From Corynebacterium jeikeium (GTDB taxonomy: Bacteria > Actinomycetota > Actinomycetes > Mycobacteriales > Mycobacteriaceae): 64,000 bases of DNA. The notes under the pieces are model-generated. The model did no database searches. It was not told the DNA's origin and was given only the letters and a program-made list of their open reading frames with translations. The DNA lies in NCBI RefSeq assembly GCF_000738265.1, contig NZ_JFCQ01000001.1, forward strand, positions 310,001-374,000. The letters are read 5' to 3'. The position numbers and the translations under genes are program-made. Every line of letters starts with the position of its first letter. Within the stretch, counting starts at the first letter, position 1. Positions 8,842-16,605 of the stretch are shown here, piece by piece.

Positions 8842-8868
8842 AGCACAGGTTTTCAGACCTTTTCTGTG
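8842..8868. promoter_or_regulatory. Inverted and direct repeat upstream of mprA
   Basis: GCACAG and CTGTGC form a 27-bp inverted repeat that encloses TTTTCAG (8850) and TTTTCTG (8860), spaced exactly 10 bp. Direct repeats at one helical turn are typical of OmpR-family sites, so MprA autoregulation is plausible. Confidence 0.4.
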
Positions 8869-8876
8869 CATGCAAA

Positions 8877-8905
8877 ATCCCCGCCACACGATGTGCGACG
8901 GGGAT
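8877..8905 (-). terminator. Rho-independent terminator of rpmF
   Basis: On the minus strand ATCCCCG pairs with CGGGGAT around a partly paired inner arm (CGCAC/GTGTG), followed by TTTTGC. It lies 18 bp past the rpmF stop. Confidence 0.7.
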
Positions 8906-8922
8906 AACGCGATCAGTTGGAA

Positions 8923-9090
8923 CTAGTCCAGGTCGATGAGGCCCAGCTGGGCGGCCTTCACCAGTCGGCGAGGAATCTGAACATCCTGGCCCTGAACCTT
9001 AACGTGCTGCAGAGCAACGTTATCGGCCTTCCACTGGGAACGGCGGGAGTGCGTGTTTGCACGGGACATACGGCGCTTCGGAACTGCCAT
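8923..9090 (-). CDS. rpmF: 50S ribosomal protein L32
   Basis: A 55-residue frame begins [20 protein letters not shown], the conserved L32 N-terminus that contacts 23S rRNA. It lacks the CxxC...C zinc ribbon that many L32 proteins carry. The ATG at 9090 is preceded by AGGAGG. It is 67 bp downstream of rpmE2 on the same strand and ends in its own terminator. In M. tuberculosis rpmF also precedes mprA. Confidence 0.95.
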   Translation of the reverse strand: MAVPKRRMSRANTHSRRSQWKADNVALQHVKVQGQDVQIPRRLVKAAQLGLIDLD

Positions 9091-9157
9091 TGTCGTCTAC
9101 CTCCTTATTAAAGGTATGAAATTGGTTTCTTGTGATCTGCTGTGGTGTGAAGAGGTC

Positions 9158-9421
9158 TTACTTCTTCTTGCGGCGGGTCATGTTGCCGTAGCGGCGCTGG
9201 AACTTCTCCACGCGGCCGGCGGTATCCATGACGCGCTGAGCGCCGGTCCAGAAGGGGTGGGACTCGCTAGTCACGTCAACGACGATGAGCGGGTACTCGT
9301 TGCCGTCTTCCCATTCAACGGTGCGGTCGGAGGTAGCGGTGGAGCGAGTGATGAACTGGTGGCCAGTGCTCGCATCCTTGAAGACTACGGGGTGGTAGTC
9401 AGGGTGGATATCCTTCTTCAT
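9158..9421 (-). CDS. rpmE2: 50S ribosomal protein L31 type B (zinc-independent)
   Basis: The 87-residue product starts [20 protein letters not shown] and contains [15 protein letters not shown], the L31 signature. The zinc-binding cysteines of type A L31 are absent, so this is the C-minus paralogue that can replace the zinc form when zinc is scarce. AGAAGG lies 5 nt before the ATG. It is divergent from rpmB-rpmG-rpsN-rpsR, which are also cysteine-poor forms, the grouping usually controlled by Zur. No Zur palindrome could be recognised in the intergenic region. Confidence 0.94.
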
Positions 9422-9870
9422 GGTTTCCTTCTATTCCCTAGGAGTGTGTACAACAGGTCGGTCCTGCGCATCCCTTGCGCGGGTCGTGCCTGAGTCGGGT
9501 CATAAAAAGCAGCGCGCCTTCTTCATTGACGCCCCTTAGGCCACTCGTCTACCGAGCCCCACGAGGGCGCGACAAAGTTGGTCGCACGACGAGGAACTAT
9601 GATAGCGAAAGAACAGGCCATTATTAAAATCGCGTTTCCCATGCTGGAACGGGGTGCAGTGGGGACCAAGGGGCATCATAAACAGCGATTAGGTTATGGC
9701 GCCACGGTGCGGTAACGTTAGCTCCCGCTGTTGTCTATGTAAACGTCATCGCCGGACGGAAGCAGACTAAAAACAGCGTCCCACCACGTAAAATACATGG
9801 CCTGTCTAACCATGGGTTTTAGCTGTGCGCGGCGCTGCTATCTGTACCCTCCGGTGGAAGGAGAAAACCC
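9422..9870. other. Divergent intergenic region rpmE2/rpmB
   Basis: This 449-bp region has no supportable gene. It must hold promoters in both directions. A TAAAAT at 9789-9794 could be the -10 for rpmB, about 80 bp before its start; the matching -35 is poor. A variant copy of the dispersed repeat is at 9519-9533. I see no convincing Zur box, riboswitch or structured RNA. Confidence 0.5.
9519..9533 (+). repeat. Dispersed repeat copy (variant, 3-nt gap)
   Basis: TTCTTCATTGACGCC, followed by CC, in the rpmE2/rpmB intergenic region. Confidence 0.6.
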
Positions 9871-10107
9871 ATGTCGGCATATTGCCAGGTCACGGGACGC
9901 AAGCCGGGTTTCGGCAAGTCTGTGTCCCACTCGCACCGCCGCACGAACCGTCGCTGGAACCCGAACATCCAGCGTCGTACGTTCTACCTGCCCTCTGAGG
10001 GCCGTTCCATCACGCTGAACGTGTCCACCAAGGGCCTGAAGACCATCGACCGTGACGGCATCGAGTCTGTCGTTGCCAAGATCCGAGCCCGTGGGGAGAA
10101 GATCTAA
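9871..10107 (+). CDS. rpmB: 50S ribosomal protein L28
   Basis: The 78-residue product starts [20 protein letters not shown] and continues with [13 protein letters not shown], the L28 signature. Only one cysteine of the possible zinc-binding pairs remains, consistent with the zinc-independent paralogue. AAGGAG lies 7 nt upstream of the ATG. First gene of the four-gene ribosomal operon rpmB-rpmG-rpsN-rpsR. Confidence 0.96.
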   Translation: MSAYCQVTGRKPGFGKSVSHSHRRTNRRWNPNIQRRTFYLPSEGRSITLNVSTKGLKTIDRDGIESVVAKIRARGEKI

Positions 10108-10109
10108 CT

Positions 10110-10274
10110 ATGGCACGTAACGATATCCGCCCAATCATCAAGCTGAAGTCTACGGCTGGCACCGGTTACACCTACGTCACCCGTAAGAACAAGCGCAACA
10201 ACCCGGATCGCATCACTCTGAAGAAGTTCGATCCGATTGCCCGCAAGCACGTCGAATTCCGCGAGGAGCGATAA
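10110..10274 (+). CDS. rpmG: 50S ribosomal protein L33 (zinc-independent form)
   Basis: A 54-residue frame, 2 bp after rpmB, begins [20 protein letters not shown] and contains [20 protein letters not shown], the L33 core. The two CxxC pairs of the zinc form are absent. Its position inside the operon and the conserved sequence make it secure despite its size. Confidence 0.96.
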   Translation: MARNDIRPIIKLKSTAGTGYTYVTRKNKRNNPDRITLKKFDPIARKHVEFREER

Positions 10275-10277
10275 TCT

Positions 10278-10583
10278 ATGGCTAAGAAGTCCATGATCGC
10301 GAAGAACGAGCAGCGCAAGGAAATCGTCGCCCGCTACGCGGAGCGTCGCGCCGAGCTCAAGAAGATCATCAAGAACCCGAACAGCACCGACGAAGAGCGT
10401 CTGGATGCACAGTGGGAGCTGAACCGTCAGCCCCGCGACGCTTCCCCAGTTCGCGTCCGTAACCGCGATGCAGCCGATGGCCGCCCGCGCGGCTACCTGC
10501 GTAAGTTCGGCCTGTCCCGTGTACGTGTCCGCGAAATGGCTCACCGCGGTGAGCTGCCGGGCGTACGCAAGTCCAGCTGGTAA
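10278..10583 (+). CDS. rpsN: 30S ribosomal protein S14 (zinc-independent form)
   Basis: The 101-residue product starts [20 protein letters not shown] and ends with [28 protein letters not shown] S14 residues. At about 100 residues and lacking CxxC pairs it is the long C-minus S14, interchangeable with the 61-residue zinc form. It starts 3 bp after rpmG and belongs to the same operon. Confidence 0.96.
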   Translation: MAKKSMIAKNEQRKEIVARYAERRAELKKIIKNPNSTDEERLDAQWELNRQPRDASPVRVRNRDAADGRPRGYLRKFGLSRVRVREMAHRGELPGVRKSSW

Positions 10584-10598
10584 GGGGGAGCTTTAAAA

Positions 10599-10847
10599 AT
10601 GAAGCGCACCAACATGAAGAAGGCGCGGATGGAACAGTCCCGCCGCCCGAAGAAGAACCCGCTCAAGGCCGAGGGCATTGAGACGGTTGACTACAAGAAC
10701 TACGACCTGCTGCGTAAGTTCATCTCCGAGCGTGGCAAGATTCGCTCTCGCCGCGTGACGGGCCTGACCCCGCAGCAGCAGCGCCAGGTTGCCACCGCCG
10801 TGAAGAACGCGCGCGAGATGGCACTCCTGCCCTTCCACAGCCGCTAA
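10599..10847 (+). CDS. rpsR: 30S ribosomal protein S18 (cysteine-less form)
   Basis: The 82-residue product has the S18 core [19 protein letters not shown] and [20 protein letters not shown]. The N-terminal cysteines found in zinc-binding S18 are missing. GGGGGAG lies 8 nt upstream of the ATG. It ends the operon, 75 bp before a strong terminator. Confidence 0.96.
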   Translation: MKRTNMKKARMEQSRRPKKNPLKAEGIETVDYKNYDLLRKFISERGKIRSRRVTGLTPQQQRQVATAVKNAREMALLPFHSR

Positions 10848-10921
10848 GCCCGCTAAGCCGCTGTGTCCTTTGGGGTTGGCAGCCTAAGGTTCCAGCCCGA
10901 AGACGTTTAACAGACACGACT

Positions 10922-10971
10922 AAGACCCACGCCCCGTGCTAACAAGCACGAGACAGGCGGTGGGTCTTTTT
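10922..10971 (+). terminator. Terminator of the rpmB-rpsR operon
   Basis: AAGACCCAC...GTGGGTCTT form an outer stem (one bulge near GCC/GGC), with an inner CGTGCT/AGCACG hairpin, followed by TTTTCG. Confidence 0.85.
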
Positions 10972-11113
10972 CGTTTGCTTGCTCGCTTTTCCTGGCCCCC
11001 TCCCCTCCTAACCCCTCCCCTACGAGACGCAAACAATGTGTCCGCTATGCTGGCACAGTGACACTTTGAGCCTCATCTATGGCCACAGCTACACACAGTT
11101 AGGATTTTTGCAG

Positions 11114-11839
11114 TTGAGCAACAACTACCCCAATAACAACTTCGGCTCCAGTGGCGATCTGCCGGACTACAACGACTACACCAGTGGCAACTCCGGGCAG
11201 GCGAACCCTTACGAGCAGTCTGGTTATGACCAGTCTGGTTATGGGCAGTCCAATGGCTACGGCACCCCGGCTTACCCGAGTGCACCCCAGTACGACAGCA
11301 TGCCGAACAACGCGATGCAGTCCAACGGCATGTTCGGCAACGACCGCCCAGGTGCCTGGAAGCGCTTCCTGGGATTGATCATCGACAGCCTCTTGGTTCA
11401 AGTGATGCTCGGTGGCACTTTGCTGTTAATTATCTGTGGCCAGGATCTAGAGGACTGGTACAACGCTCTGAAAGTCGCCAACTCCCCCGAAGAGGCAAAC
11501 GAACTGTTCCCGAGCGGTAAATTGGCCATCTGGGGCCTAATCATGCTGGTCGTCTGGTTAACCTACCGTGTCCTCATGGAATCTAAGAAGGGAGCCAGCC
11601 TCGGCAAGATGGCCATCGGTGCCCGTGTAATTTCCGTTGACGGGCAAAACCTCACCCCGGTAGAGTCGCTGAAGCGTAACGGCTGGTACATCATCGGCAC
11701 TGTCCTGGGCCTGATCCCTTTGGTCGGCTCCTATCTGGCGCTGGCTCTCTACATTGTTGTAGGCGTGACTATTGGCCGCAGCCCGGAGAAGCAGTCCTTC
11801 ACCGATAAGTTCGCCAAGGCTTACGTGGTCAACAAGTAG
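11114..11839 (+). CDS. RDD family membrane protein
   Basis: The product (241 residues from TTG 11114) has a ~70-residue N-terminus rich in Asn, Tyr, Gly and Ser with YEQSGYDQSGYGQSNGYG repeats. An RDD domain follows: RPGAWKRFLGLIIDSLLVQV carries the family Arg and Asp residues, with further membrane helices near IWGLIMLVVWLTYRVLMES and WYIIGTVLGLIPLVGSYLAL. RDD proteins are small membrane proteins of mostly unknown role, some linked to Na+/H+ exchange. TTG 11114 was chosen because AGGA lies about 8 nt upstream and the sequence before it (rich in Cys, His and Trp) is unlike the family. It precedes the AEC carrier gene by 21 bp. Confidence 0.82.
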   Translation: MSNNYPNNNFGSSGDLPDYNDYTSGNSGQANPYEQSGYDQSGYGQSNGYGTPAYPSAPQYDSMPNNAMQSNGMFGNDRPGAWKRFLGLIIDSLLVQVMLGGTLLLIICGQDLEDWYNALKVANSPEEANELFPSGKLAIWGLIMLVVWLTYRVLMESKKGASLGKMAIGARVISVDGQNLTPVESLKRNGWYIIGTVLGLIPLVGSYLALALYIVVGVTIGRSPEKQSFTDKFAKAYVVNK

Positions 11840-11860
11840 ACCCCATAGCCTAAACAACTC

Positions 11861-12802
11861 ATGCTGAACGTCCTCTCCGGCTTTGCCGTCGTTATTTTCG
11901 TCATAGCGATCGGCTTCGGAGTAGGGCGTTTTCGCCTTCTGGGGCCGAATGCAGTCTATTCCCTGAACATGTTCGTGTTCTGGATTGCGCTTCCCTGCAC
12001 GTTGATCACGTTCATGGCCAAGACGGATATTGCCCAGCTCTTCGGCCCAAACCTACTTGTGGTGGCACTGTCCACCCTCACGACGGGCTTCTTGGCTTTC
12101 CTCGGCTACCGCTGGATCACCCGCCGCTCCACCGAGGATTCCATCATTGCGATGCTGGCGTGCACCTATTGCAACGGCTCCAACCTGGGAATCCCGCTGG
12201 CTGCGCACTTAATGGATGATCCCACCCTCACCCTCCCCGTCATCTTGTTCCAGGTCGGTTTCTACGGCCCGCTGAGCGTGCTTGCGCTGGACATGCGCAC
12301 GGGCAAGCAGACCACCAGCTTCGTCCGCTCCACTGTGCTGACGATCCTGAAGAACCCACTCATCATCGGCGCCGTAATCGGAATCGTCATCTCGCTGCTG
12401 CAGCACAACACGGGCTTTATCCTGCCGACGATTGTCGCGGATCCGCTGGGGATCATCGCGGACGCCACCGTCGGCTGCGCACTGATCGCCTTCGGCATGT
12501 CCATGGCGGAGGTGCGCGTGCTCCAGCCCGGACTGTCGCCCCGTCGCTCCGTATGGGCGGCGTCTTTGGTCAAGACCGTCGTGCACCCCGCCATCGCCGC
12601 GTTTTTTGGTGTTATTCTTTTTGACGCCTCGTCCCAGCTGCTTTTGGCCATGGTGCTCCTGGCAGCCCTCCCGACTGGCCAGAACGTTTTCACCTATGCC
12701 CAGCGTTTCGGTGTGAATAAAGTTCTGGCGCGAGACACCGCGGTGGTTTCCACGGGGCTCGCGCTACCAGTGATGGCTGCGATTATGGTGTTGGTCAGCT
12801 AA
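11861..12802 (+). CDS. AEC-family (auxin efflux carrier-like) transporter
   Basis: The 313-residue product is almost entirely hydrophobic, with about ten predicted helices in two five-helix halves. The first half contains FWIALPCTLITFMAKTD and TYCNGSNLGIPLA; the second has GCALIAFGMSM and ALPTGQNVFTYAQRFG, where the broken-helix Asn/Pro motifs sit. These are hallmarks of the AEC family of secondary transporters, whose substrates include malonate and other organic acids. The substrate is not predictable. Probably cotranscribed with the RDD gene. A copy of the dispersed repeat encodes ILFDAS in a loop near residue 250. Confidence 0.85.
   Translation: MLNVLSGFAVVIFVIAIGFGVGRFRLLGPNAVYSLNMFVFWIALPCTLITFMAKTDIAQLFGPNLLVVALSTLTTGFLAFLGYRWITRRSTEDSIIAMLACTYCNGSNLGIPLAAHLMDDPTLTLPVILFQVGFYGPLSVLALDMRTGKQTTSFVRSTVLTILKNPLIIGAVIGIVISLLQHNTGFILPTIVADPLGIIADATVGCALIAFGMSMAEVRVLQPGLSPRRSVWAASLVKTVVHPAIAAFFGVILFDASSQLLLAMVLLAALPTGQNVFTYAQRFGVNKVLARDTAVVSTGLALPVMAAIMVLVS
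12615..12628 (+). repeat. Dispersed repeat copy (exact)
   Basis: TTCTTTTTGACGCC, sense strand of the AEC gene, translated ILFDA. Confidence 0.85.
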
Positions 12803-12813
12803 AACTCTGCCTC

Positions 12814-13302
12814 TCAGAGAACCTCATCGAGGGCCTTGCCAACAAAGACAACCATCACTACGACGTACGTTATAAACATTAAACAGGTAACTACGGCGCC
12901 AGCCAGAGCTAGGTTCCGCGCCGTATCTGACGCACTCTTCGCCCCGGCATAGTCCCCCTGTTCCCAGCGCCCCTCCACCTGGGAGGAGAAGTAGATACCC
13001 ACGGCTGCCACAGGCGAGCAGCACATGATCGTGATCACAATAGTGGCCCAAAGCCAGTTGTCCGGTGCAGTGCGTCCCACACCTGGCTGGTATTCCTGCC
13101 CTAGCTGGGCGCCGTAACCGGCTGATTGGTTCGGATAGTGGTTCTGGTAGCTGCCATAATTCGGAGGCTGCGTTGGCTTCGGGTGCTGGTTGTTTCCAGG
13201 ATTAGAGTTTTGGCTGTAGCCGCTGTTGTAGGGATAGCCCTGGCCTCCCTGCAGCCCGAAGGGATCCTCATTGGAGGGGGTCTGGTCATAGGGATTGGTC
13301 AT
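12814..13302 (-). CDS. CD225/dispanin-family membrane protein
   Basis: The 162-residue product has a disordered N-terminus of ~85 residues rich in Asn, Gln, Pro, Gly and Tyr. The CD225/dispanin domain follows: DNWLWATIVITIMCCSPVAA is a partly buried hairpin helix, IYFSSQVEGRWEQGDYAGA the amphipathic loop, and a final membrane helix lies near residues 135-155. Eukaryotic members (IFITM) alter membrane curvature; bacterial roles are unknown. An unusual 12-bp periodic TGCAA array lies upstream of its start, and the DUF2752 gene, another small membrane protein, lies 117 bp upstream on the same strand. Confidence 0.82.
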   Translation of the reverse strand: MTNPYDQTPSNEDPFGLQGGQGYPYNSGYSQNSNPGNNQHPKPTQPPNYGSYQNHYPNQSAGYGAQLGQEYQPGVGRTAPDNWLWATIVITIMCCSPVAAVGIYFSSQVEGRWEQGDYAGAKSASDTARNLALAGAVVTCLMFITYVVVMVVFVGKALDEVL

Positions 13303-13357
13303 GTGGATCCTTTGCGAGGCCGTGCTGCGAAATATGCCCCAAAAGTATCAGAGGAAT

Positions 13358-13410
13358 GCAAGAAAGTGTTGCAACGCCGACTGCAAGGTCGACTGCAACG
13401 TCGGCTGCAA
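13358..13410. repeat. Five TGCAA boxes at exact 12-bp spacing
   Basis: TGCAA begins at 13358, 13370, 13382, 13394 and 13406. The spacers of copies 2-4 are related (CGCCGAC, GGTCGAC, CGTCGGC). The array lies between the 3' end of the DUF2752 gene and the 5' end of the dispanin gene, about 55-110 bp upstream of the dispanin start, and one box forms a minus-strand TTGCAA that could serve as -35. Confidence 0.8.
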
Positions 13411-13418
13411 AGGGGAAT

Positions 13419-13841
13419 CTATACGCGTAGTTCCAGAAACGGCGGGAACGGCAGGATGCGCGCAACGAACCACAGGCCGATCACTATTCCCATTACCAGC
13501 GGCGCATGCCGGAAGTGTTCCCAGTTAGGGATTCGCTTCCCCCACGATCGCGCGGTCCACACCAGCCAACTCCAAGTCAGCAGTACGAGCCCGAGGATCC
13601 CAACCGCGTTGTAGTGCAGTGCTGCGCCGAAGTCCCCCTGGACCAGAGCTTGGATCATGCGCATCGATCCGCAGCCGGGGCAGTTAATGCCAAGCAGCGC
13701 CTTCGTGGGGCATACCGGGATTACCCCGCCCGGGGTCTGCGGATCGGCTGCGGCGATGGCGCAGCACGTGCACACGGCTGCTGCCCCGACAGCCAGCGGC
13801 AGCAGCTTGGCACAAGCCCCTGTGCGGAGACTTAGCGCCAC
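13419..13841 (-). CDS. DUF2752 membrane protein
   Basis: The 140-residue product carries the DUF2752 signature: PVCPTKALLGINCPGCGSMRMIQALVQG (two cysteine clusters, CP...CPGCGSMR) followed by HYNAVGILGLVLLTWSWLVW and a last hydrophobic segment. It is a small three-helix membrane protein of unknown function, often found next to dispanin-like genes in actinobacteria. GTG 13841 overlaps the thiolase 3' end by 10 bp, so it may be read through from the catabolic operon. Confidence 0.83.
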   Translation of the reverse strand: MALSLRTGACAKLLPLAVGAAAVCTCCAIAAADPQTPGGVIPVCPTKALLGINCPGCGSMRMIQALVQGDFGAALHYNAVGILGLVLLTWSWLVWTARSWGKRIPNWEHFRHAPLVMGIVIGLWFVARILPFPPFLELRV

Positions 13842-15025
13842 AGCAGCAGCGCGTCACCCTGACCGCCACCGCCACACAGGGAGACAGCAGCCTTGCCGGC
13901 ACCTCGGCGCTTCAGCTCGTGTGCCGCGTGTACCACCAGGCGAGCACCGGAGGCTCCAATCGGGTGGCCCAGCGAAATGCCGCCGCCGTGGATGTTGGTC
14001 TTCTCCAGCGGGTAGTCCAGGTCCTTGATGGACTGTGCGACGACGGAGGCGAAGGCCTCGTTGATCTCCAGGAAGTCCAGGTCGCCAGCCTCCCAGCCTG
14101 CCTTCTTCAGCGCCGCGGCGGTGGCCTGCGACGGCTGAGAGTGCAGCTTGGTATCCGGGCCAGCGGTCTGACCGTACTCGCCCAGAGTGGCCAGAATCTC
14201 CAGGCCCTTGGCCTCAGCGTTCTCGCGGGTGGTCAGCACCACCGCTGCCGCACCGTCGGAGATCTGGGAGGAAGAGGCGGCGGTGATGGTGCCGTCCTTC
14301 ACGAAGGCCGGCCGCAGCTTAGCCAGCCCCTCGGTGGTGGTGCCGGGGCGGATGCCCTCGTCAGCGGAGACGGTCACGGTCTCCTTGCGGCCCTTGACCT
14401 CGATCGGCACGATCTCGTCGTTGAAGATGCCCTCGTTGGTCGCAGCCTCGGCCAGCTGGTGGGAACGGGCTGCGATCTCGTCCTGCTCTTCGCGGGTAAT
14501 GCCGCGCTCGGCGTTACCCTCGTCAGTCTCCAGGCCCATGGCGGTGCCCTCGTTCGGATCGGACAGGCCGTCGCGCTCCAGGGAATCCTGCAGCGCCAGG
14601 GAGCCGTAGCCCTTGCCCGCGCGCACGCCCGCCGCGATGTGCGGGGCGTTCGTCATGGACTCCTGACCACCGGCGACAACGATGCTGGCATCGCCCAGGT
14701 GGATCAGGCGAGAGGCGTTAATCACGGCATCCAGGCCGGATAGGCACACCTTGTTCACGGTCATGGCGGGCACGTTCATCGGGATGCCTGCGGCTACAGC
14801 GGACTGCTTCGCGGGGTTCTGCCCGGAGCCCGCCTGCACGACCTGACCCATCAGTACGTAATCCACCTCGTTCGCCGCCACACCCGCGCGCTCCAGCACG
14901 GCCTTGATGGTCTCTGCGCCCAGATCTACCGCGCTCTTCTTCGCCAGCGCGCCGAGCATACGCCCCTGCGGGGTGCGTGCTGCGCCTACAACAACAATGT
15001 CCTTCGGGTCTTCCTGCAAGGTCAT
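13832..15025 (-). CDS. Acetyl-CoA C-acetyltransferase (thiolase)
   Basis: The 397-residue product has the thiolase I/II pattern: catalytic Cys in NKVCLSGLDAV (near residue 90), NEAFA with the catalytic Asn/Glu, HGGGISLGHPIGASGAR with the catalytic His, and C-terminal LCGGGGQGDALLL with the second Cys/Gly loop. It should cleave acetoacetyl-CoA to two acetyl-CoA, completing the path from ScoAB just upstream. ATG 15025 was chosen because AGGA precedes it by about 8 nt; a GTG/ATG frame from 15061 adds 12 unlikely residues. It ends the catabolic cluster. Confidence 0.92.
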   Translation of the reverse strand: MTLQEDPKDIVVVGAARTPQGRMLGALAKKSAVDLGAETIKAVLERAGVAANEVDYVLMGQVVQAGSGQNPAKQSAVAAGIPMNVPAMTVNKVCLSGLDAVINASRLIHLGDASIVVAGGQESMTNAPHIAAGVRAGKGYGSLALQDSLERDGLSDPNEGTAMGLETDEGNAERGITREEQDEIAARSHQLAEAATNEGIFNDEIVPIEVKGRKETVTVSADEGIRPGTTTEGLAKLRPAFVKDGTITAASSSQISDGAAAVVLTTRENAEAKGLEILATLGEYGQTAGPDTKLHSQPSQATAAALKKAGWEAGDLDFLEINEAFASVVAQSIKDLDYPLEKTNIHGGGISLGHPIGASGARLVVHAAHELKRRGAGKAAVSLCGGGGQGDALLLWR

Positions 15026-15133
15026 CTGATTATTCCTAACTTTCGAAACTAGTGGCGTCATCGCTTAAAAAAGCCTGCGTCGTGCCCTCAAGTATGGCAC
15101 GAACGATGCTTCAGCGAAGCCGATTGAATGCTC

Positions 15134-15775
15134 TTACCCCAGCGCCGTTGTGTAGGGTACCGCGGTCTTTTCTTCTACCTCTTCTGTGGTGACGCCCGGT
15201 GCCAGCTCCACCAACTTCAACCCATCCTCGTCACGGTCGAAAACGGCAAGATCCGTGATGATCCGATCGACCACGCCGAGGCCGGTTGTGGGGAGGGTGA
15301 GCTCCTCGATGAGCTTCGGCTCCCCGGTTTTGGTGGTGTGATCCATAAGAACGATCACCCGGCGCGCACCTACAACCAGATCCATGGCACCACCCATGCC
15401 CTTAACCATCTTGCCGGGCACCATCCAGTTGGCGATGTCTCCGCGGGCGTTGACCTCCATGGCACCGAGGATTGCGACGTCGATCTTTCCCGCGCGGATC
15501 ATGCCGAAGCTAACGGCGGAATCGAAGTAACTGGTGCCGGGAAGTGCCGTGACGGTTTCCTTGCCCGCGTTGATGAGGTCTGGGTCAGCGTGGCCCGCTT
15601 CCGGGTAGGGGCCGATACCGAGCATGCCGTTTTCAGATTGCAGGGACACGGTCACGCCCTCCGGCACGTAGTTCGGTACGAGGGTGGGCATGCCAATACC
15701 GAGGTTGACGTACTGGCCGTCTTCGAGTTCCTGCGCGGCGCGAGCAGCCATTTCTTGTCGGGTCCAGCCGGTCAT
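15134..15775 (-). CDS. scoB: 3-oxoacid CoA-transferase subunit B
   Basis: The 213-residue product has the family II CoA-transferase beta-subunit signature: [18 protein letters not shown], then [14 protein letters not shown], where the Glu forms the glutamyl-CoA thioester. With ScoA it transfers CoA from succinyl-CoA to acetoacetate (or a related 3-keto or dicarboxylic acid). It overlaps scoA by 4 bp (ATGA), so the two subunits are coupled. The mycobacterial equivalents are Rv2503c/Rv2504c. Confidence 0.93.
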   Translation of the reverse strand: MTGWTRQEMAARAAQELEDGQYVNLGIGMPTLVPNYVPEGVTVSLQSENGMLGIGPYPEAGHADPDLINAGKETVTALPGTSYFDSAVSFGMIRAGKIDVAILGAMEVNARGDIANWMVPGKMVKGMGGAMDLVVGARRVIVLMDHTTKTGEPKLIEELTLPTTGLGVVDRIITDLAVFDRDEDGLKLVELAPGVTTEEVEEKTAVPYTTALG

Positions 15776-16548
15776 CGCACGGTCTCCTTTTCGATCATCT
15801 TGTCGGCAGCCTGTTCCGGGGTCAGTTCCACAATGCGGTGGACGAAAACACCCGGCAGGTGAATATCGTCCGGGTCCAGCTGGCCGACCTCCACGACCTT
15901 CTCGGCCTCCACGATGCAGATCTTGCCGCTCATGGCAGCCAGGGGGTTGAAGTTGCGGGCGGTCTTGGCGAAGCGCAGGTTGCCATCCTTATCGGCGATG
16001 GCGGCGCGCACCAGGCCAAAGTCGGCGCGGATGGCGGTTTCCAGCACATAGTCCTCGCCGTCGATGGTGCGGGTTTCCTTCGCCGGGGAGGCGACTTCTA
16101 CCTTGGTCTTGTCTGCCTGGTCGTACTTCCACGGCATGCCGCCCTCGGCGACGAGCGTGCCCACGCCGGTACGGGTGAAGAAGGCACCGATACCGGAGCC
16201 GCCAGCACGCAGCCGCTCCGCCAGGGTGCCCTGCGGGGTGAGCTCCACCTCGAGCTCACCGTCTAGATACTGGCGGGCGAACTCCTTGTTCTCCCCCACA
16301 TAGCTGGCCACGATGCGGCGAAGCTGGTGATTGGCCAGTAGCAGGCCCAGACCCCGGCCATCCAGGCCTGCGTTGTTGCTAACGGCTTCTAGGTCTTTGA
16401 TCTGCGTGCGGCTGAGCTCCTCGAGCAAAACCTGCGGGATGCCACACACCCCGAATCCGCCGACGGCGAGGGTGGCGCCGTCTTTAATGTCAGCGATTGC
16501 CTCCGCGGCAGTGCGTAGTTTTGAATGATGTGGCGCTGTAATACTCAC
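15772..16548 (-). CDS. scoA: 3-oxoacid CoA-transferase subunit A
   Basis: The 258-residue product has the alpha-subunit signature [21 protein letters not shown], the conserved [15 protein letters not shown] and SYVGENKEF segments, and a C-terminal [16 protein letters not shown]. It pairs with ScoB. It is 57 bp downstream of fadD in the same direction and is part of the leucine/3-ketoacid catabolic cluster. Confidence 0.93.
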   Translation of the reverse strand: MSITAPHHSKLRTAAEAIADIKDGATLAVGGFGVCGIPQVLLEELSRTQIKDLEAVSNNAGLDGRGLGLLLANHQLRRIVASYVGENKEFARQYLDGELEVELTPQGTLAERLRAGGSGIGAFFTRTGVGTLVAEGGMPWKYDQADKTKVEVASPAKETRTIDGEDYVLETAIRADFGLVRAAIADKDGNLRFAKTARNFNPLAAMSGKICIVEAEKVVEVGQLDPDDIHLPGVFVHRIVELTPEQAADKMIEKETVR

Positions 16549-16605
16549 GGTTGCTTCCTTTCTATCTGAATCTGTTTGAGCTCTGTTTGGGGGGTGAGTG
16601 GTTGC

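Noticed and set aside
9422..9870. Zur operator between rpmE2 and rpmB
   Set aside because: No AT-rich palindrome of the expected type could be found by eye.
13295..13528. Cysteine-rich small open frame on the plus strand
   Set aside because: The Cys residues come only from the 12-bp TGCAA array and the frame runs antisense into DUF2752.
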